Shown here: positions 15,898 through 24,721 of the stretch, one piece after another | Position numbering within the stretch: the stretch's first letter is position 1 | Layout: the number at the start of each line of letters is the position of its first letter | From: an uncultured Pelagibacteraceae bacterium | Lineage (GTDB): Bacteria; Pseudomonadota; Alphaproteobacteria; Pelagibacterales; Pelagibacteraceae | DNA length: 64,000 nt | Assembly: GCA_902599335.1 (NCBI GenBank) | Contig: CACKFA010000007.1 | Span: 1-64,000, forward strand | Direction: 5' to 3' | Made by a program: the position numbers and the translations under genes | Notes under the pieces: model-generated | The model's input: only the letters and a program-made list of their open reading frames with translations | What the model was told of the DNA's origin: nothing | The model's database searches: none

Positions 15898-16800
15898 CTA
15901 ATACGTTGCACTTCTTCCTAATCTTGCGGCACCTCTAACGCCACTAGCGTCTCCGTATCTAGGTTTTAAAAAAACACCCTCATATTCTCTTCCAATAACA
16001 AATTTTCTAACCAATGAGTCTATTTCATGTAAAAAATCAATTTCGTTTGAAACTCCTCCTCCAAATATAAAAGCATCAGGATCTAAAATGTTTATGATGC
16101 ATGAAAGTGACATTGCTAAATTTACTTTAAAATCATCTATAAATCTTTCTGCATCTAAATCGTGTTTTCTGTTCAATTCAAAAATTTCATTTGTTTTTAA
16201 ATTTTTTCCATAAAGTTTCTTAAATCTTTTTGCTAAACTTAAACCAGATAAAAAGCTTTCAATCTCTGCTTCCCTAGCATTACTAGAGTCGAAATTTTCT
16301 TTTTTAGCTGCAAAATATGGAATTTGGTTGTGTCCCCATTCCCCTGCTACTCCATTCGAGCCAGTAATAATTTTTTTGTCTATTACTAAACCACCTCCAA
16401 CTCCTGAACCTAATATAATTCCATAAACAATTTTGTAATGTTTACCTGATCCATCTATAGCTTCTGATAAAGAAAAACAGTTTGCATCATTTTCACAAAA
16501 TACTTCTTTTCCAAGTGCTTTACGTAGATCACTTTGAAATGGTTTTTTTTCTAACCAAGATATATTTGGAGCATTTTTTACTAATCCAGTTTGAGGAGAA
16601 TGAACTCCTGGATGACAAACTCCAATCGGAAGTTCTTGTTTAAACTCTTGTTCTAATTGTCTATGAATATCTTTTATAGCAGTTATAATTTGGGTATACT
16701 CCTTTGGACACGATATTCTTGATCTATGTTTTTCGTTCCCATTTTCTTCAAGTACAACACTCTCTATTTTAGTTGCACCAACATCGATACCTACTTGCAT
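15898..16800 (-). CDS. ROK family sugar kinase (Mak-like), lacking the zinc cysteines
   Basis: The 300-residue protein carries the ROK hallmarks: GIDVGATKIESVV phosphate motif (about 4-16), the catalytic Asp in FCENDANCF (D105), GSGVGGGLVI and AGEWGHNQIPY (153-161). The last matches the GEWGHNPLPW segment of E. coli fructokinase Mak. The C-x-C-G-x-x-G-C zinc motif that normally follows is absent: residues 162-180 contain no cysteine. Fructose, mannose or another hexose is the likely substrate. Two bases separate it from the SDR gene. Placed after the sugar importer, it would phosphorylate the imported sugar. Confidence 0.82.
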   Translation of the reverse strand: MQVGIDVGATKIESVVLEENGNEKHRSRISCPKEYTQIITAIKDIHRQLEQEFKQELPIGVCHPGVHSPQTGLVKNAPNISWLEKKPFQSDLRKALGKEVFCENDANCFSLSEAIDGSGKHYKIVYGIILGSGVGGGLVIDKKIITGSNGVAGEWGHNQIPYFAAKKENFDSSNAREAEIESFLSGLSLAKRFKKLYGKNLKTNEIFELNRKHDLDAERFIDDFKVNLAMSLSCIINILDPDAFIFGGGVSNEIDFLHEIDSLVRKFVIGREYEGVFLKPRYGDASGVRGAARLGRSATY

Positions 16801-16802
16801 AA

Positions 16803-17552
16803 CTAATATGTTGCTCTTCCACCACTTAAATCAAAAACTGCTGCAGTTGAAAATGAATTCTCCTCACTAGCTAACCAAGTTACTAATGAGGCTAATTCCT
16901 CAACTTTTGCAAATTTGTTTCTAGGAATTTTTGATAACATATAATTTATATGTTCTTCTGTCATTTGATCAAATATCCTGGTTTTAGCTGCTGCTGGTGT
17001 AACACAATTTACAGCTATATTTTTTTGCGCTAGCTCTTTACCTAGAGATTTTGTTAAACCTATAACACCCGCCTTAGATGTGCTGTAAGCGCTAGCATTT
17101 GGGTTTCCTTCTTTACCTGCAATAGATGCAATATTAACAATTCTTCCATAATCATTCTTAGCCATAAATGGAACTACTGCTTTGCAACAGTAAAAAACTG
17201 CAGTTAAGTTTAAGTTAATTACCTTATTCCACTCTTCTATTGGATATTCTGCAACTGTAGTGTTCATTCCAGCTACACCCGCATTGTTAATAAAGATATC
17301 AATCTTACCATGTGATTTTTCAACTTCAGATAATTTCGAATTTATTGTATCATAATTGCTCACATCAACTATTTGATAAGTTAAGTTTTCTGATTTTACT
17401 TTTTCTAAAGCTTTTTTAGCTTCACCTTCGTCTATATCCCAAATTACTACTTTAGCTCCAGATTCAATAAATCTTTCAGTGATAGCTAAACCAAATCCTT
17501 GAGCTCCACCTGTTACAATTGCTACTCTGTTTTTTAAATCATATTTAATCAT
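16803..17552 (-). CDS. SDR family oxidoreductase
   Basis: The 249-residue classical SDR has TGGAQGFG (about 14-21), NNAG, the NIASIAGKEG serine, YSTSKAG (Tyr and Lys of the catalytic set) and the C-terminal LSGGRATY. It resembles the FabG/glucose-ribitol dehydrogenase group. It lies between tctA (2 bases) and the ROK kinase (2 bases), hence one transcript with the TctCBA transporter. The substrate is not determined; a sugar acid or polyol is plausible from context. Confidence 0.82.
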   Translation of the reverse strand: MIKYDLKNRVAIVTGGAQGFGLAITERFIESGAKVVIWDIDEGEAKKALEKVKSENLTYQIVDVSNYDTINSKLSEVEKSHGKIDIFINNAGVAGMNTTVAEYPIEEWNKVINLNLTAVFYCCKAVVPFMAKNDYGRIVNIASIAGKEGNPNASAYSTSKAGVIGLTKSLGKELAQKNIAVNCVTPAAAKTRIFDQMTEEHINYMLSKIPRNKFAKVEELASLVTWLASEENSFSTAAVFDLSGGRATY

Positions 17553-17554
17553 CT

Positions 17555-19027
17555 TTATTTTTTAAATTTTTTTGATCTTATTAAAGGAAAAGCTAAGGCA
17601 ATTAAAGACAAAATAAAGAACGTTAAAGCTATTGGTCTTGTGAAAAACATTAACCAATTTCCATCAAATATAACCAGAGATTGTCTTAAAGTACCCTCAA
17701 CTAATTCACCTAAAATCAATCCGATGATAACTGGTACAACTGAAAAACCATATCTTCTCATAAAGAAACCTAGAATACCAAAAAATAACATTATCCAAAC
17801 ATCTATTATAGATTGGTTTAATGAATAGGTTCCGCAAACTGAAACTGCAAAAATCATTGGCCATAAAATTTTATTTGGCACTAATGTTATTCTTGCAAAA
17901 ATTTTCGCTCCAAAGAACCCAAATATAAAAAACAAAACATTGGCAATTAACATTGCTCCAAAGATTCCATATAAAAAATCGGGTTGTTCTCTAAATAAAT
18001 CAGGACCAGGTCTTACACCATGTATAATTAATCCAGTAAGGATAACAGCTGTTGTTGCACTACCAGGAATTCCAAGTGCAAGTGTTGGAACCATCGCGCC
18101 TCCAGTTGCTGCATTATTTGCTGCTTCTGCACCAGCAATACCCTCTATAGAACCTTTTCCAAACTGTTCAGGTTTTTTCGAAAATCTTTTTGCTTCTGAA
18201 TATCCAATTAAAGAAGCAACTGTTCCGCCTTCAGCAGGTAACACTCCAATAAACGAACCAATGCCACTGGATCTTAAAATTGTTTTCCAGGTATTTTTAT
18301 AATCATCTTTACTTGGAAGTTTTATTGCTTTTAAAGTTATTCTATTAAATATTTGGTTAATTAAAGTTGATTGAGTTAACATCTCGCTCATTGCAAATAA
18401 ACCAACTACCACAGGTATAAAACCAATCCCTTCAGTTAATTCATTAATTCCAAAAGTAAATCGATCAATTGAAGTCATAAAATCTTTGCCAACTGTTGAA
18501 ATTAAAATTCCAAATGCACCTGCAATTAAATTCTTAATTGGGCTTCCCTCTCCTATTGATGCAAGCATCGTTAAACCAAAAATTGCTAACGCAAAATATT
18601 CTGGTTGACCAAATTCATAAGCTAGTTGAGCCAGAATAGGTGCAAAAAATACAAGAATAATAACGCTAAAAATACCCCCAACTGTACTAGAAACAGTTGC
18701 CATTCCTAAAGCCCTACCAGCCTCTCCTTTTTGTGCTAAAGGATACCCGTCTAAACAAGTTGCTGCAGCAGCTGGGGTTCCAGGTGTATTAATCAGAACT
18801 GCAGTGATTGCACCTCCATAAGTACCTGCACAATAAATTGAGGTCAACAATACAATTGCTGATAAAGGATCGAGCGTCATTGTAAAAGGTAAAATTAATG
18901 CACCACCAGTTGTTGGTCCTAAACCGGGTAGAACACCTAATATTAAACCAAACAAAGTTCCAAAAAATAAAACCAACATTAGCTTTGAGCTAAATAAAGG
19001 AGCCATCATTAATAATAAATTTTCCAT
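17555..19027 (-). CDS. tctA: Tripartite tricarboxylate transporter, large membrane subunit TctA
   Basis: The 490-residue protein has about 12 membrane helices and the TctA signatures: FGTLFGLILGVLPGLGPTTGGALILPFT near the N-terminus, and the repeated GVLPAEGGTVASLIGYSEAKRFSK and GSATTAVILTGLIIHGVRPGP segments. It forms the transport pore of TTT uptake systems, driven by an ion gradient and fed by the periplasmic TctC. It starts one base after the tctB stop. TTT systems carry citrate and other carboxylates; the substrate here is open, although sugar-acid-type molecules fit the neighbours. Confidence 0.92.
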   Translation of the reverse strand: MENLLLMMAPLFSSKLMLVLFFGTLFGLILGVLPGLGPTTGGALILPFTMTLDPLSAIVLLTSIYCAGTYGGAITAVLINTPGTPAAAATCLDGYPLAQKGEAGRALGMATVSSTVGGIFSVIILVFFAPILAQLAYEFGQPEYFALAIFGLTMLASIGEGSPIKNLIAGAFGILISTVGKDFMTSIDRFTFGINELTEGIGFIPVVVGLFAMSEMLTQSTLINQIFNRITLKAIKLPSKDDYKNTWKTILRSSGIGSFIGVLPAEGGTVASLIGYSEAKRFSKKPEQFGKGSIEGIAGAEAANNAATGGAMVPTLALGIPGSATTAVILTGLIIHGVRPGPDLFREQPDFLYGIFGAMLIANVLFFIFGFFGAKIFARITLVPNKILWPMIFAVSVCGTYSLNQSIIDVWIMLFFGILGFFMRRYGFSVVPVIIGLILGELVEGTLRQSLVIFDGNWLMFFTRPIALTFFILSLIALAFPLIRSKKFKK

Positions 19028-19534
19028 CTAGCTATAATAAATATTGGTTATAATTCCAGGTGGAAACCTTAGACCTAGAATTGTCTCAAAAAAAATAAAT
19101 ACTAAGACTGGAAAAATAATACCAACAAGTAATAAATAAAATATTCTTTTTTCTCCCCAATAATATGAAACAAAAATAGATAAAGCTGAAATTGCTAAAA
19201 AAAAATCTAAACTTTTTGAAATCACTACAAAAATAAAAAAACTTAAAATTGTTAAATAAAATGATTTAGGTAATTTTTTTTCAACTTTCCAAGGATTTTT
19301 GATTGCTAAATAGTAAATTAGTAAACTCATTACTATTATTAAAATCAAAAGTGCCTTTGGAAATGTTGCTGGTTGAATTCCTCTATTTAAAATAGGAGGA
19401 ACAATATCAAATGTAAAAGTAGTGATTAATAATGCTACAGAAGTTAAAATAATAACCAAACAAACTTTAAACTCGTCTCTAAAAAAAAAGGGCAAACTTT
19501 TGTTTGCCCTTTTTTGTTTTTGTACATTCTTCAT
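19028..19534 (-). CDS. tctB: Tripartite tricarboxylate transporter, small membrane subunit TctB
   Basis: The 168-residue protein has four hydrophobic helices and the PPILNRGIQPATFPKALLILI motif typical of TctB near its first loop. It stabilises the TctA pore. The annotated ATG at 19534 makes codons ~6-17 (QKQKRANKSLPFFF) coincide with a strong terminator-like hairpin, and it has no Shine-Dalgarno. No other in-frame ATG occurs before the first helix, but a TTG (about codon 26) downstream of the hairpin is a conceivable alternative start. Confidence 0.85.
   Translation of the reverse strand: MKNVQKQKRANKSLPFFFRDEFKVCLVIILTSVALLITTFTFDIVPPILNRGIQPATFPKALLILIIVMSLLIYYLAIKNPWKVEKKLPKSFYLTILSFFIFVVISKSLDFFLAISALSIFVSYYWGEKRIFYLLLVGIIFPVLVFIFFETILGLRFPPGIITNIYYS
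19482..19516 (-). terminator. Strong intrinsic terminator inside the 5' end of tctB
   Basis: GGGCAAAC (19490-19497) and GTTTGCCC (19502-19509) form a perfect 8-pair stem with a TTTT loop. It is extended by A-T pairs and followed on the minus strand by nine U residues. It works as a terminator in both orientations. It lies downstream of tctC and inside the annotated tctB reading frame, so readthrough must supply tctB and tctA. Confidence 0.9.
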
Positions 19535-19557
19535 ATTTAAATGTACTTTTAATTAGA

Positions 19558-20532
19558 TTAGTTAATGTAACCTAATGCTTTAAGCTGAGCAGTCATTTCT
19601 GTAAGCATTTCCTCCATTTGCTTACCCCACTCGTCAGCACCAACTACACTAGTGTCATCAAGACCAATTTCAGTTAAGAAATTTTTGTAATAGTTGTGAC
19701 TCATAGCTTTCATCATTCCAGCTTCTAATTGTTTTACTCTGTCTGCTGGAGCACCTTTTTTTGTTACGAAACCTCTAACAGTAGATAAAGACACAGGTAT
19801 ACCTAACTCTTTTGCTGTTGGAGAGTCTCCAATTTTAGCCATTCTATTGTTTGCTAATACGACTGAAACACAAAGTTTACCTTCATTAATTTCAGTTAAT
19901 GCTTCACCTAAGTTTAAAACACCTACATCAATATCTCCTTTGATAAGGTTAGTTTTAATTGGTGCAACACCTTTGTAAGCAACGATAGTTGGATCTTTTA
20001 ATCCACCTTTTTTTGTAAATGCGATTGCACTAACATCATCAATACCACCAGTATGTGTTGTTCCATATTTTAGTGATTTTGATTTTTGTGTGCTTATAAA
20101 TTTCTTAGCATCTTTGATATCGTTTTTACAATTAACAACAAATAATTGAGGATCATCAGTTCCTCTTGCAAGTGGTTGCATATCGCTCAACTTAACTTTA
20201 GTTTTACCTAAAGCCATAGATACAGCATGACCTGTAGTCCAAGTTAAAGTATGATTTCCATCAGCTGGTAAAGACATCATGTAGTCCATAGATGCTGCTC
20301 CACCACCACCTTTTTTGTTTACTAATTGCATATCCTGCTTAAGAACTCTTCTAGCTCTTAATAACATCATTCTAGTAGTAACGTCTGTTCCACCACCAAA
20401 ACCAGCATGAGTAATTGCTTGTATTGGATGTCCATCAGCTTTAGCTGAAGTGATCATTAATGGAAGAGCTACAACAAAAAATTCAGTTACTAAAAAAGCG
20501 GCTGCTAAAAATAGTTTAAAACTTTTTTTCAT
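19558..20532 (-). CDS. tctC: TTT-family periplasmic substrate-binding protein TctC (Bug)
   Basis: The 324-residue protein has a long signal peptide (cleavage after about residue 32, ITSAKADG) and the Bug-family fold: QAITHAGFGGGTDVTTRMMLLRAR, KKGGGGAASMDYMMSLPADGNHTLTW, LKYGTTHTGGIDDVSAIAFTKK and a C-terminal MLTEMTAQLKALGYIN. Bug receptors bind carboxylated ligands through the G-G-x-D loop. It is the first gene of tctC-tctB-tctA-SDR-ROK. Its start is preceded by the same 12-base leader as the sugar-binding protein. Confidence 0.9.
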   Translation of the reverse strand: MKKSFKLFLAAAFLVTEFFVVALPLMITSAKADGHPIQAITHAGFGGGTDVTTRMMLLRARRVLKQDMQLVNKKGGGGAASMDYMMSLPADGNHTLTWTTGHAVSMALGKTKVKLSDMQPLARGTDDPQLFVVNCKNDIKDAKKFISTQKSKSLKYGTTHTGGIDDVSAIAFTKKGGLKDPTIVAYKGVAPIKTNLIKGDIDVGVLNLGEALTEINEGKLCVSVVLANNRMAKIGDSPTAKELGIPVSLSTVRGFVTKKGAPADRVKQLEAGMMKAMSHNYYKNFLTEIGLDDTSVVGADEWGKQMEEMLTEMTAQLKALGYIN

Positions 20533-20570
20533 TATTTCCCTCTTAAGTTAATTTATATTTAATAAATTAA
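20533..20570 (-). promoter_or_regulatory. tctC ribosome binding site and 9-5-9 inverted repeat
   Basis: AAGAGGGAAATA directly precedes the tctC ATG. Upstream of it, TTAATTTAT (20548-20556) and ATAAATTAA (20562-20570) are a perfect inverted repeat with a 5-base spacer. This could be an operator or a 5' hairpin. The chance risk is real in AT-rich DNA. The divergent PdxA-like gene starts at 20602. Confidence 0.4.
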
Positions 20571-20601
20571 ACATAATCTGATACAAGACGTAAAGAAAAA
20601 A

Positions 20602-21606
20602 ATGACTCAAAACAAATCTAACATTGCTTTATTGCTAGGAGATCCTGCGGGGATAGGTCCAGAGTTAATTTCAAAACTTTTGAATGATAATATTACTAAA
20701 AAAGCAAACATAGTCATCATTGGTGAAAAACAAGTATTTGAAAACGGAAATAATATTACTGGTATTTTTCATAAATTAGATGTTGTTGAAAATTTTGATG
20801 AAATAGATTTTAATAAATCTAATCGATTTTTATTAGATATTTCAAAAGGAAAAAATCATAAATATAAATTAGCTGTACCTTCCAAAGAATCTGGTGAAAG
20901 TGTATTAGAAGCTTTATATTTAGCTTTAACACTCGCTAAAGAAAAAAAAATAGATGCAATTAATTTTGCACCAATGAATAAAACAAGTTTAAAACTTGGA
21001 GGAAACAAGCATTCAGATGAGTTGCAATTAATGGCTGAAAAGCTTGGAGTAGAAAGCTTTTGTTGTGAATTTAATGTCATAGATGATTTTTGGACGGCAA
21101 GAGTAACTTCCCATATTCCAATAAAAGAAGTTGCTCAACATATTACAAAAGAAAATATCATGAAGCCGATAAAACTTATAAATGAAGTTATGGAGTTGAA
21201 TGGTGTAAAAAATCCTCGAATTGCTGTTCAGGCACTTAATCCTCATGCTGAGTTTGGTACAGAGGAAAAAGATGAAATTATACCTGCAATTGAGGAAGCA
21301 AAAAAACTTGGTTACAATGTTGATGGTCCTTTACCATGTGACACATCTTTTGTGGTTGCATATAAAAATAAAAATCATGATTGTATGGTTGGCATGTATC
21401 ATGATGCACTTCAATCTGGGCTAAAAGCATTTGGCTTCGACAGAGGCGTAACAGTTCAAGGAGGATTAACTGTACCAGTAACTACTACAGCTCATGGTTC
21501 TGCATTTGCTATTGCAGGAAAAAATGAGGCTAATTTAGCACCAATTTTAAATTCTTTTAAAATTGCTTTGTCTATGGCTGAGAATAAAAATAAATCTATT
21601 AATTAA
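20602..21606 (+). CDS. PdxA family dehydrogenase, probably catabolic (PdxA2-type)
   Basis: The 334-residue protein has the PdxA fold: LLGDPAGIGPELISKLL (about 10-26), APMNKTSLKLGG, SHIPIKEVAQHITKENI, and the metal-site GMYHDALQSGLKAFGFDRGVTVQGGL. True PdxA oxidises 4-phosphohydroxythreonine in vitamin B6 synthesis. PdxA2 relatives act on 4-phospho-erythronate/threonate in sugar-acid breakdown. Here it is flanked by tctC and Gfo/Idh/IolD genes, with no other B6 gene, so a catabolic role is favoured. It is divergent from tctC, with a 69-base shared promoter region. Confidence 0.82.
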   Translation: MTQNKSNIALLLGDPAGIGPELISKLLNDNITKKANIVIIGEKQVFENGNNITGIFHKLDVVENFDEIDFNKSNRFLLDISKGKNHKYKLAVPSKESGESVLEALYLALTLAKEKKIDAINFAPMNKTSLKLGGNKHSDELQLMAEKLGVESFCCEFNVIDDFWTARVTSHIPIKEVAQHITKENIMKPIKLINEVMELNGVKNPRIAVQALNPHAEFGTEEKDEIIPAIEEAKKLGYNVDGPLPCDTSFVVAYKNKNHDCMVGMYHDALQSGLKAFGFDRGVTVQGGLTVPVTTTAHGSAFAIAGKNEANLAPILNSFKIALSMAENKNKSIN

Positions 21607-21620
21607 AATTTAACTATTTT

Positions 21621-22778
21621 TTAATTTAATATTTTTTTAATTTCTTCAAGTGTAAAAGGTTTTGGTTTTTTACATGTGGTTTTTATTTCTTGAGGAACTC
21701 CAGTTTGTGAAGCTCTCATTGTGGAGTCTATTATATCTAATACATGCAGTGATAACTCTCCGTTACATCGATGCTCTAAATTATTTTCAATTGCATACGC
21801 CATTTCTGATAATCCAGCCCCTCGGTAATTTGCATTAGTTGGTGATTCGTTTGCTCTGGAGCTTTGACTCTTTATATTAATCTTTCCTAAAGGCATCATA
21901 TCTGTTTTATGTTCTCCCCAATTACCTCCAGCTGTAACTGAGACAAAAGCAGAGCCACCAAACATGTTTGGATCTGGAACAATAATTGATCCTTTGTTTC
22001 CATAAAGCTCAATATGGTTTCTTTGATGTGCGACCACATCAAATGATAAAGTTATTTGAATTATGCAATCATTTTCAAACTGTATAGTTGCTAAATAAGT
22101 TGTTGGAGTATCAACTTTAAATTTTTGACCTTTTTTGTGACCAATTCCAATTTCTCTTTCTTCAAAAACTTTTGTACATCTTCCTTGAACCTGTTTTGCT
22201 GGACCAATTAAATTTACCAATGCTGTTAAGTAGTATGGTCCCATATCTATAACTGGTCCACCTTCATTTTTAGCAAACCATGGTTCTGGATTTGGATGAT
22301 AAGATTGAATTCCTGGATAAGCAAAAATAGCATTACCTAACTTGATATCTCCAATAACCCCGTTATCAATTAATTCTCGGGTTTTTTGAATTCCTCCTCC
22401 TAAAAATGTATCTGGCGCATTCCCAAGATATAAATTTTTATTTGAAGCAATCTCTATTAATTTTTTTCCATCATCAAAATCAACTGACAAAGGTTTTTCA
22501 GCATAAGAATGTTTGCCATTTTCTAAAGCCATTTTAGAAACTTCAAAATGTGCTGCAGGTATTGTTAAATTGAGTATTATTTCAATTTCCTTATCATTCA
22601 AAATTTCCTCAACGGTAACAGCTTCAATATTGTAATGTATTGCACATTTTTTTGCCGCATCCAGATTTATATCAGCACATTTAACTATCCTAATATTATT
22701 AAAATACTCTTGTGCTCTAAAATAAGTTTCTGAAATATGCCCACAGCCAATAAGACCGACTTTAAAAATTTTATTCAT
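21621..22778 (-). CDS. Gfo/Idh/MocA family oxidoreductase (inositol-dehydrogenase-like)
   Basis: The 385-residue enzyme has a Rossmann start (KVGLIGCGHISETYFRAQ), the SYAEKPLSVDF lysine motif (about 96), GGPVIDMGPYYLTALVNLIGPAKQVQG with the catalytic region, and a C-terminal LEEIKKIL. At 385 residues it is longer than typical Idh enzymes, like many sugar/cyclitol members with an extended C-terminal sheet. It lies 6 bases downstream of iolD on the same strand, so it is probably part of cyclitol breakdown or of a C2/C3 oxidation feeding it. Confidence 0.85.
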   Translation of the reverse strand: MNKIFKVGLIGCGHISETYFRAQEYFNNIRIVKCADINLDAAKKCAIHYNIEAVTVEEILNDKEIEIILNLTIPAAHFEVSKMALENGKHSYAEKPLSVDFDDGKKLIEIASNKNLYLGNAPDTFLGGGIQKTRELIDNGVIGDIKLGNAIFAYPGIQSYHPNPEPWFAKNEGGPVIDMGPYYLTALVNLIGPAKQVQGRCTKVFEEREIGIGHKKGQKFKVDTPTTYLATIQFENDCIIQITLSFDVVAHQRNHIELYGNKGSIIVPDPNMFGGSAFVSVTAGGNWGEHKTDMMPLGKINIKSQSSRANESPTNANYRGAGLSEMAYAIENNLEHRCNGELSLHVLDIIDSTMRASQTGVPQEIKTTCKKPKPFTLEEIKKILN

Positions 22779-22784
22779 AAAGGT

Positions 22785-24629
22785 TTATACACCTTGTCTT
22801 TGTTTACCTTTTCCTTCTTTATAAAGTTTTAAAGCCTCTTCATTTTCTTTAGTGGTTGAAATTTCTAAAGTTGGACTATCCCAAAAAGATGAGCCTTCAA
22901 CCCATTTGTAAGCATGAGTTTTTATTGAAATAACATAAGTCACATCAGATGCTTTTGCTCTTTTAAATGCAGCTTCAAGATCTGAAATTGAAGTAACGTG
23001 TTCAGATTTTGCACCCATACTTTCCGCATGTTTTGCAAAATCTACATCAACTAAGCCAGGTGTGTTAGAACTCTTTAATAAGTTGTTGTACTCTTTACCA
23101 CCTTTAAATAATTGTAATCGATTAATAACTGCAAAGCCTCCGTTGTCACAAACAATTATAATCAATTTTTTTTTTGTGATAACTGAAGAATAAATGTCGG
23201 TATTATTTAATAGATAAGATCCATCTCCTACAAAAGAAATTACTTCTTTGTCTGGATTTGCCATTTTGATTCCCAAAGCTCCAGAAATTTCATAACCCAT
23301 ACAACTAAAACCCCATTCTGTTTCATGAGTATTTAGTTCTCTTGGTCTCCAAACTTGAATTACCTCACCAACTAAACCTCCTGCAGCTGTAACTGCAATA
23401 TCTGTTGGATTAGAATTTCTATAGATTGCACCAATTGCCTGAACATAACTTGGGACTTCTTGATTAGTTGGAGCACTCTCTTTATCTATATGCTCATTCC
23501 ACGACTTAAGCTCAATTTGAGATTTTTTATTCCAATCTTCTCCTACTTTCCAGTCACCTAAAGCTTGAGAAAGTTCAGTTAATGAAACTTTTGCATCTCC
23601 AACAACTGCCTGTGCTAAATGTTTATTAGCATCATATCTTGATACATTGATAGAAACTAATTTGAAATTTTCGTTTTCAAAATTTGCCCATGATCCTGTT
23701 GTAAAATCAGCAAGTTTTGTTCCAACCGCAATAGCAAGATCAGTTTCTTTAGCTAATGTATTTGTATTTTTTCCTCCTAGACCTCCAATTTGACCTGCAA
23801 AATGAGAATGGTCTCTCTTCATTGTTGAATAGCCCATTACAGTTTGTGTAACTGGAATGTTGTGTTTAATTGCAAACTGACTTAATTCTTCCATTGCATC
23901 TGAATAAAATACTCCACCTCCAGATATTATTATTGGATTTTTTGAAGATTTAATTTTAACAGCTGCTTCTTTTATTTGAAATTCATCTGGTCTTGGTCTT
24001 CGAATCGTGTGAACTTTTTCTTGAAAAAATTCTACTGGATAATCAAAAGTTTGACCTTGGATATCTTGACTCAACGAAATACAAGCTGGGCCACAATCAG
24101 CTGGATCTAACATTGTTTGAACTGCTATTGGAAATGATTGAATTATTTGTTCGGGTCTTGTGATACGATCAAAATATCTCGTAACTGGTTTAAAAGCATC
24201 GTTTGCAGTTGTGCTTGGGTTGTTAAATTGTTCAACTTGTTGCAATACTGGATCTGGCATTCTATTTGCATAAGTATCACCAGGTAAAAATAAAATTGGT
24301 AATCTATTGCTCATAGCAACCGCAGCAGCTGTAATCATATTTGTTGCTCCAGGTCCAACAGATGATGTCGCTACAAAAATTTGTTGTCTTCTTTTTGCTC
24401 TTGCATAGCCAATTCCTGTAAGAGCCATATTTTGCTCATGATGACCTCTATATGTTGGAAGATCTTTTTGATTTTCCTCTAATGCTTGACCTAAGCAAGC
24501 TACGTTTCCATGTCCAAAAATTCCAAAGACACCTGGAAATAAAGGTTCTTTTTTGCCGTTAATTAATATTTTCTGAGCAATTAAATATTTAACTATTGCA
24601 TGAGCACATGTAAGGGTAATTTTTTTCAT
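22785..24629 (-). CDS. iolD: 3D-trihydroxycyclohexane-1,2-dione hydrolase IolD (TPP-dependent)
   Basis: The 614-residue protein has the three-domain acetolactate-synthase fold and matches IolD closely. It has LTCAHAIVKYLIAQKI at the N-terminus, GIFGHGNVACLGQAL, the cofactor-activating Glu in YRGHHEQNMAL (about 63), PDPVLQQVEQ, ALKPVTRYFDRITRPEQ-like text (here AFKPVTRYFDRITRPEQ), and the C-terminal TPP/Mg site GDGSYLLNNTDIYSSVI...NGGFAVINRLQ. IolD opens the ring of the dione from inositol to give 5-deoxyglucuronate. Six bases separate it from the Gfo/Idh gene. TPP dependence ties it to the thiV locus. Confidence 0.92.
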   Translation of the reverse strand: MKKITLTCAHAIVKYLIAQKILINGKKEPLFPGVFGIFGHGNVACLGQALEENQKDLPTYRGHHEQNMALTGIGYARAKRRQQIFVATSSVGPGATNMITAAAVAMSNRLPILFLPGDTYANRMPDPVLQQVEQFNNPSTTANDAFKPVTRYFDRITRPEQIIQSFPIAVQTMLDPADCGPACISLSQDIQGQTFDYPVEFFQEKVHTIRRPRPDEFQIKEAAVKIKSSKNPIIISGGGVFYSDAMEELSQFAIKHNIPVTQTVMGYSTMKRDHSHFAGQIGGLGGKNTNTLAKETDLAIAVGTKLADFTTGSWANFENENFKLVSINVSRYDANKHLAQAVVGDAKVSLTELSQALGDWKVGEDWNKKSQIELKSWNEHIDKESAPTNQEVPSYVQAIGAIYRNSNPTDIAVTAAGGLVGEVIQVWRPRELNTHETEWGFSCMGYEISGALGIKMANPDKEVISFVGDGSYLLNNTDIYSSVITKKKLIIIVCDNGGFAVINRLQLFKGGKEYNNLLKSSNTPGLVDVDFAKHAESMGAKSEHVTSISDLEAAFKRAKASDVTYVISIKTHAYKWVEGSSFWDSPTLEISTTKENEEALKLYKEGKGKQRQGV

Positions 24630-24721
24630 AAATATGTTTATCTTTTAATATGTATAGTGTTTATATATAATTTTAATTATAAATTAAAAAACCTAATTAA
24701 GTAAACTTAAAAATAAATTCT

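Noticed and set aside
24630-24721. Palindromic operator between iolD and the aldehyde dehydrogenase
   Set aside because: TATATAATTTTAATTATA looks symmetric but does not form clean arms; it is low-complexity A/T.
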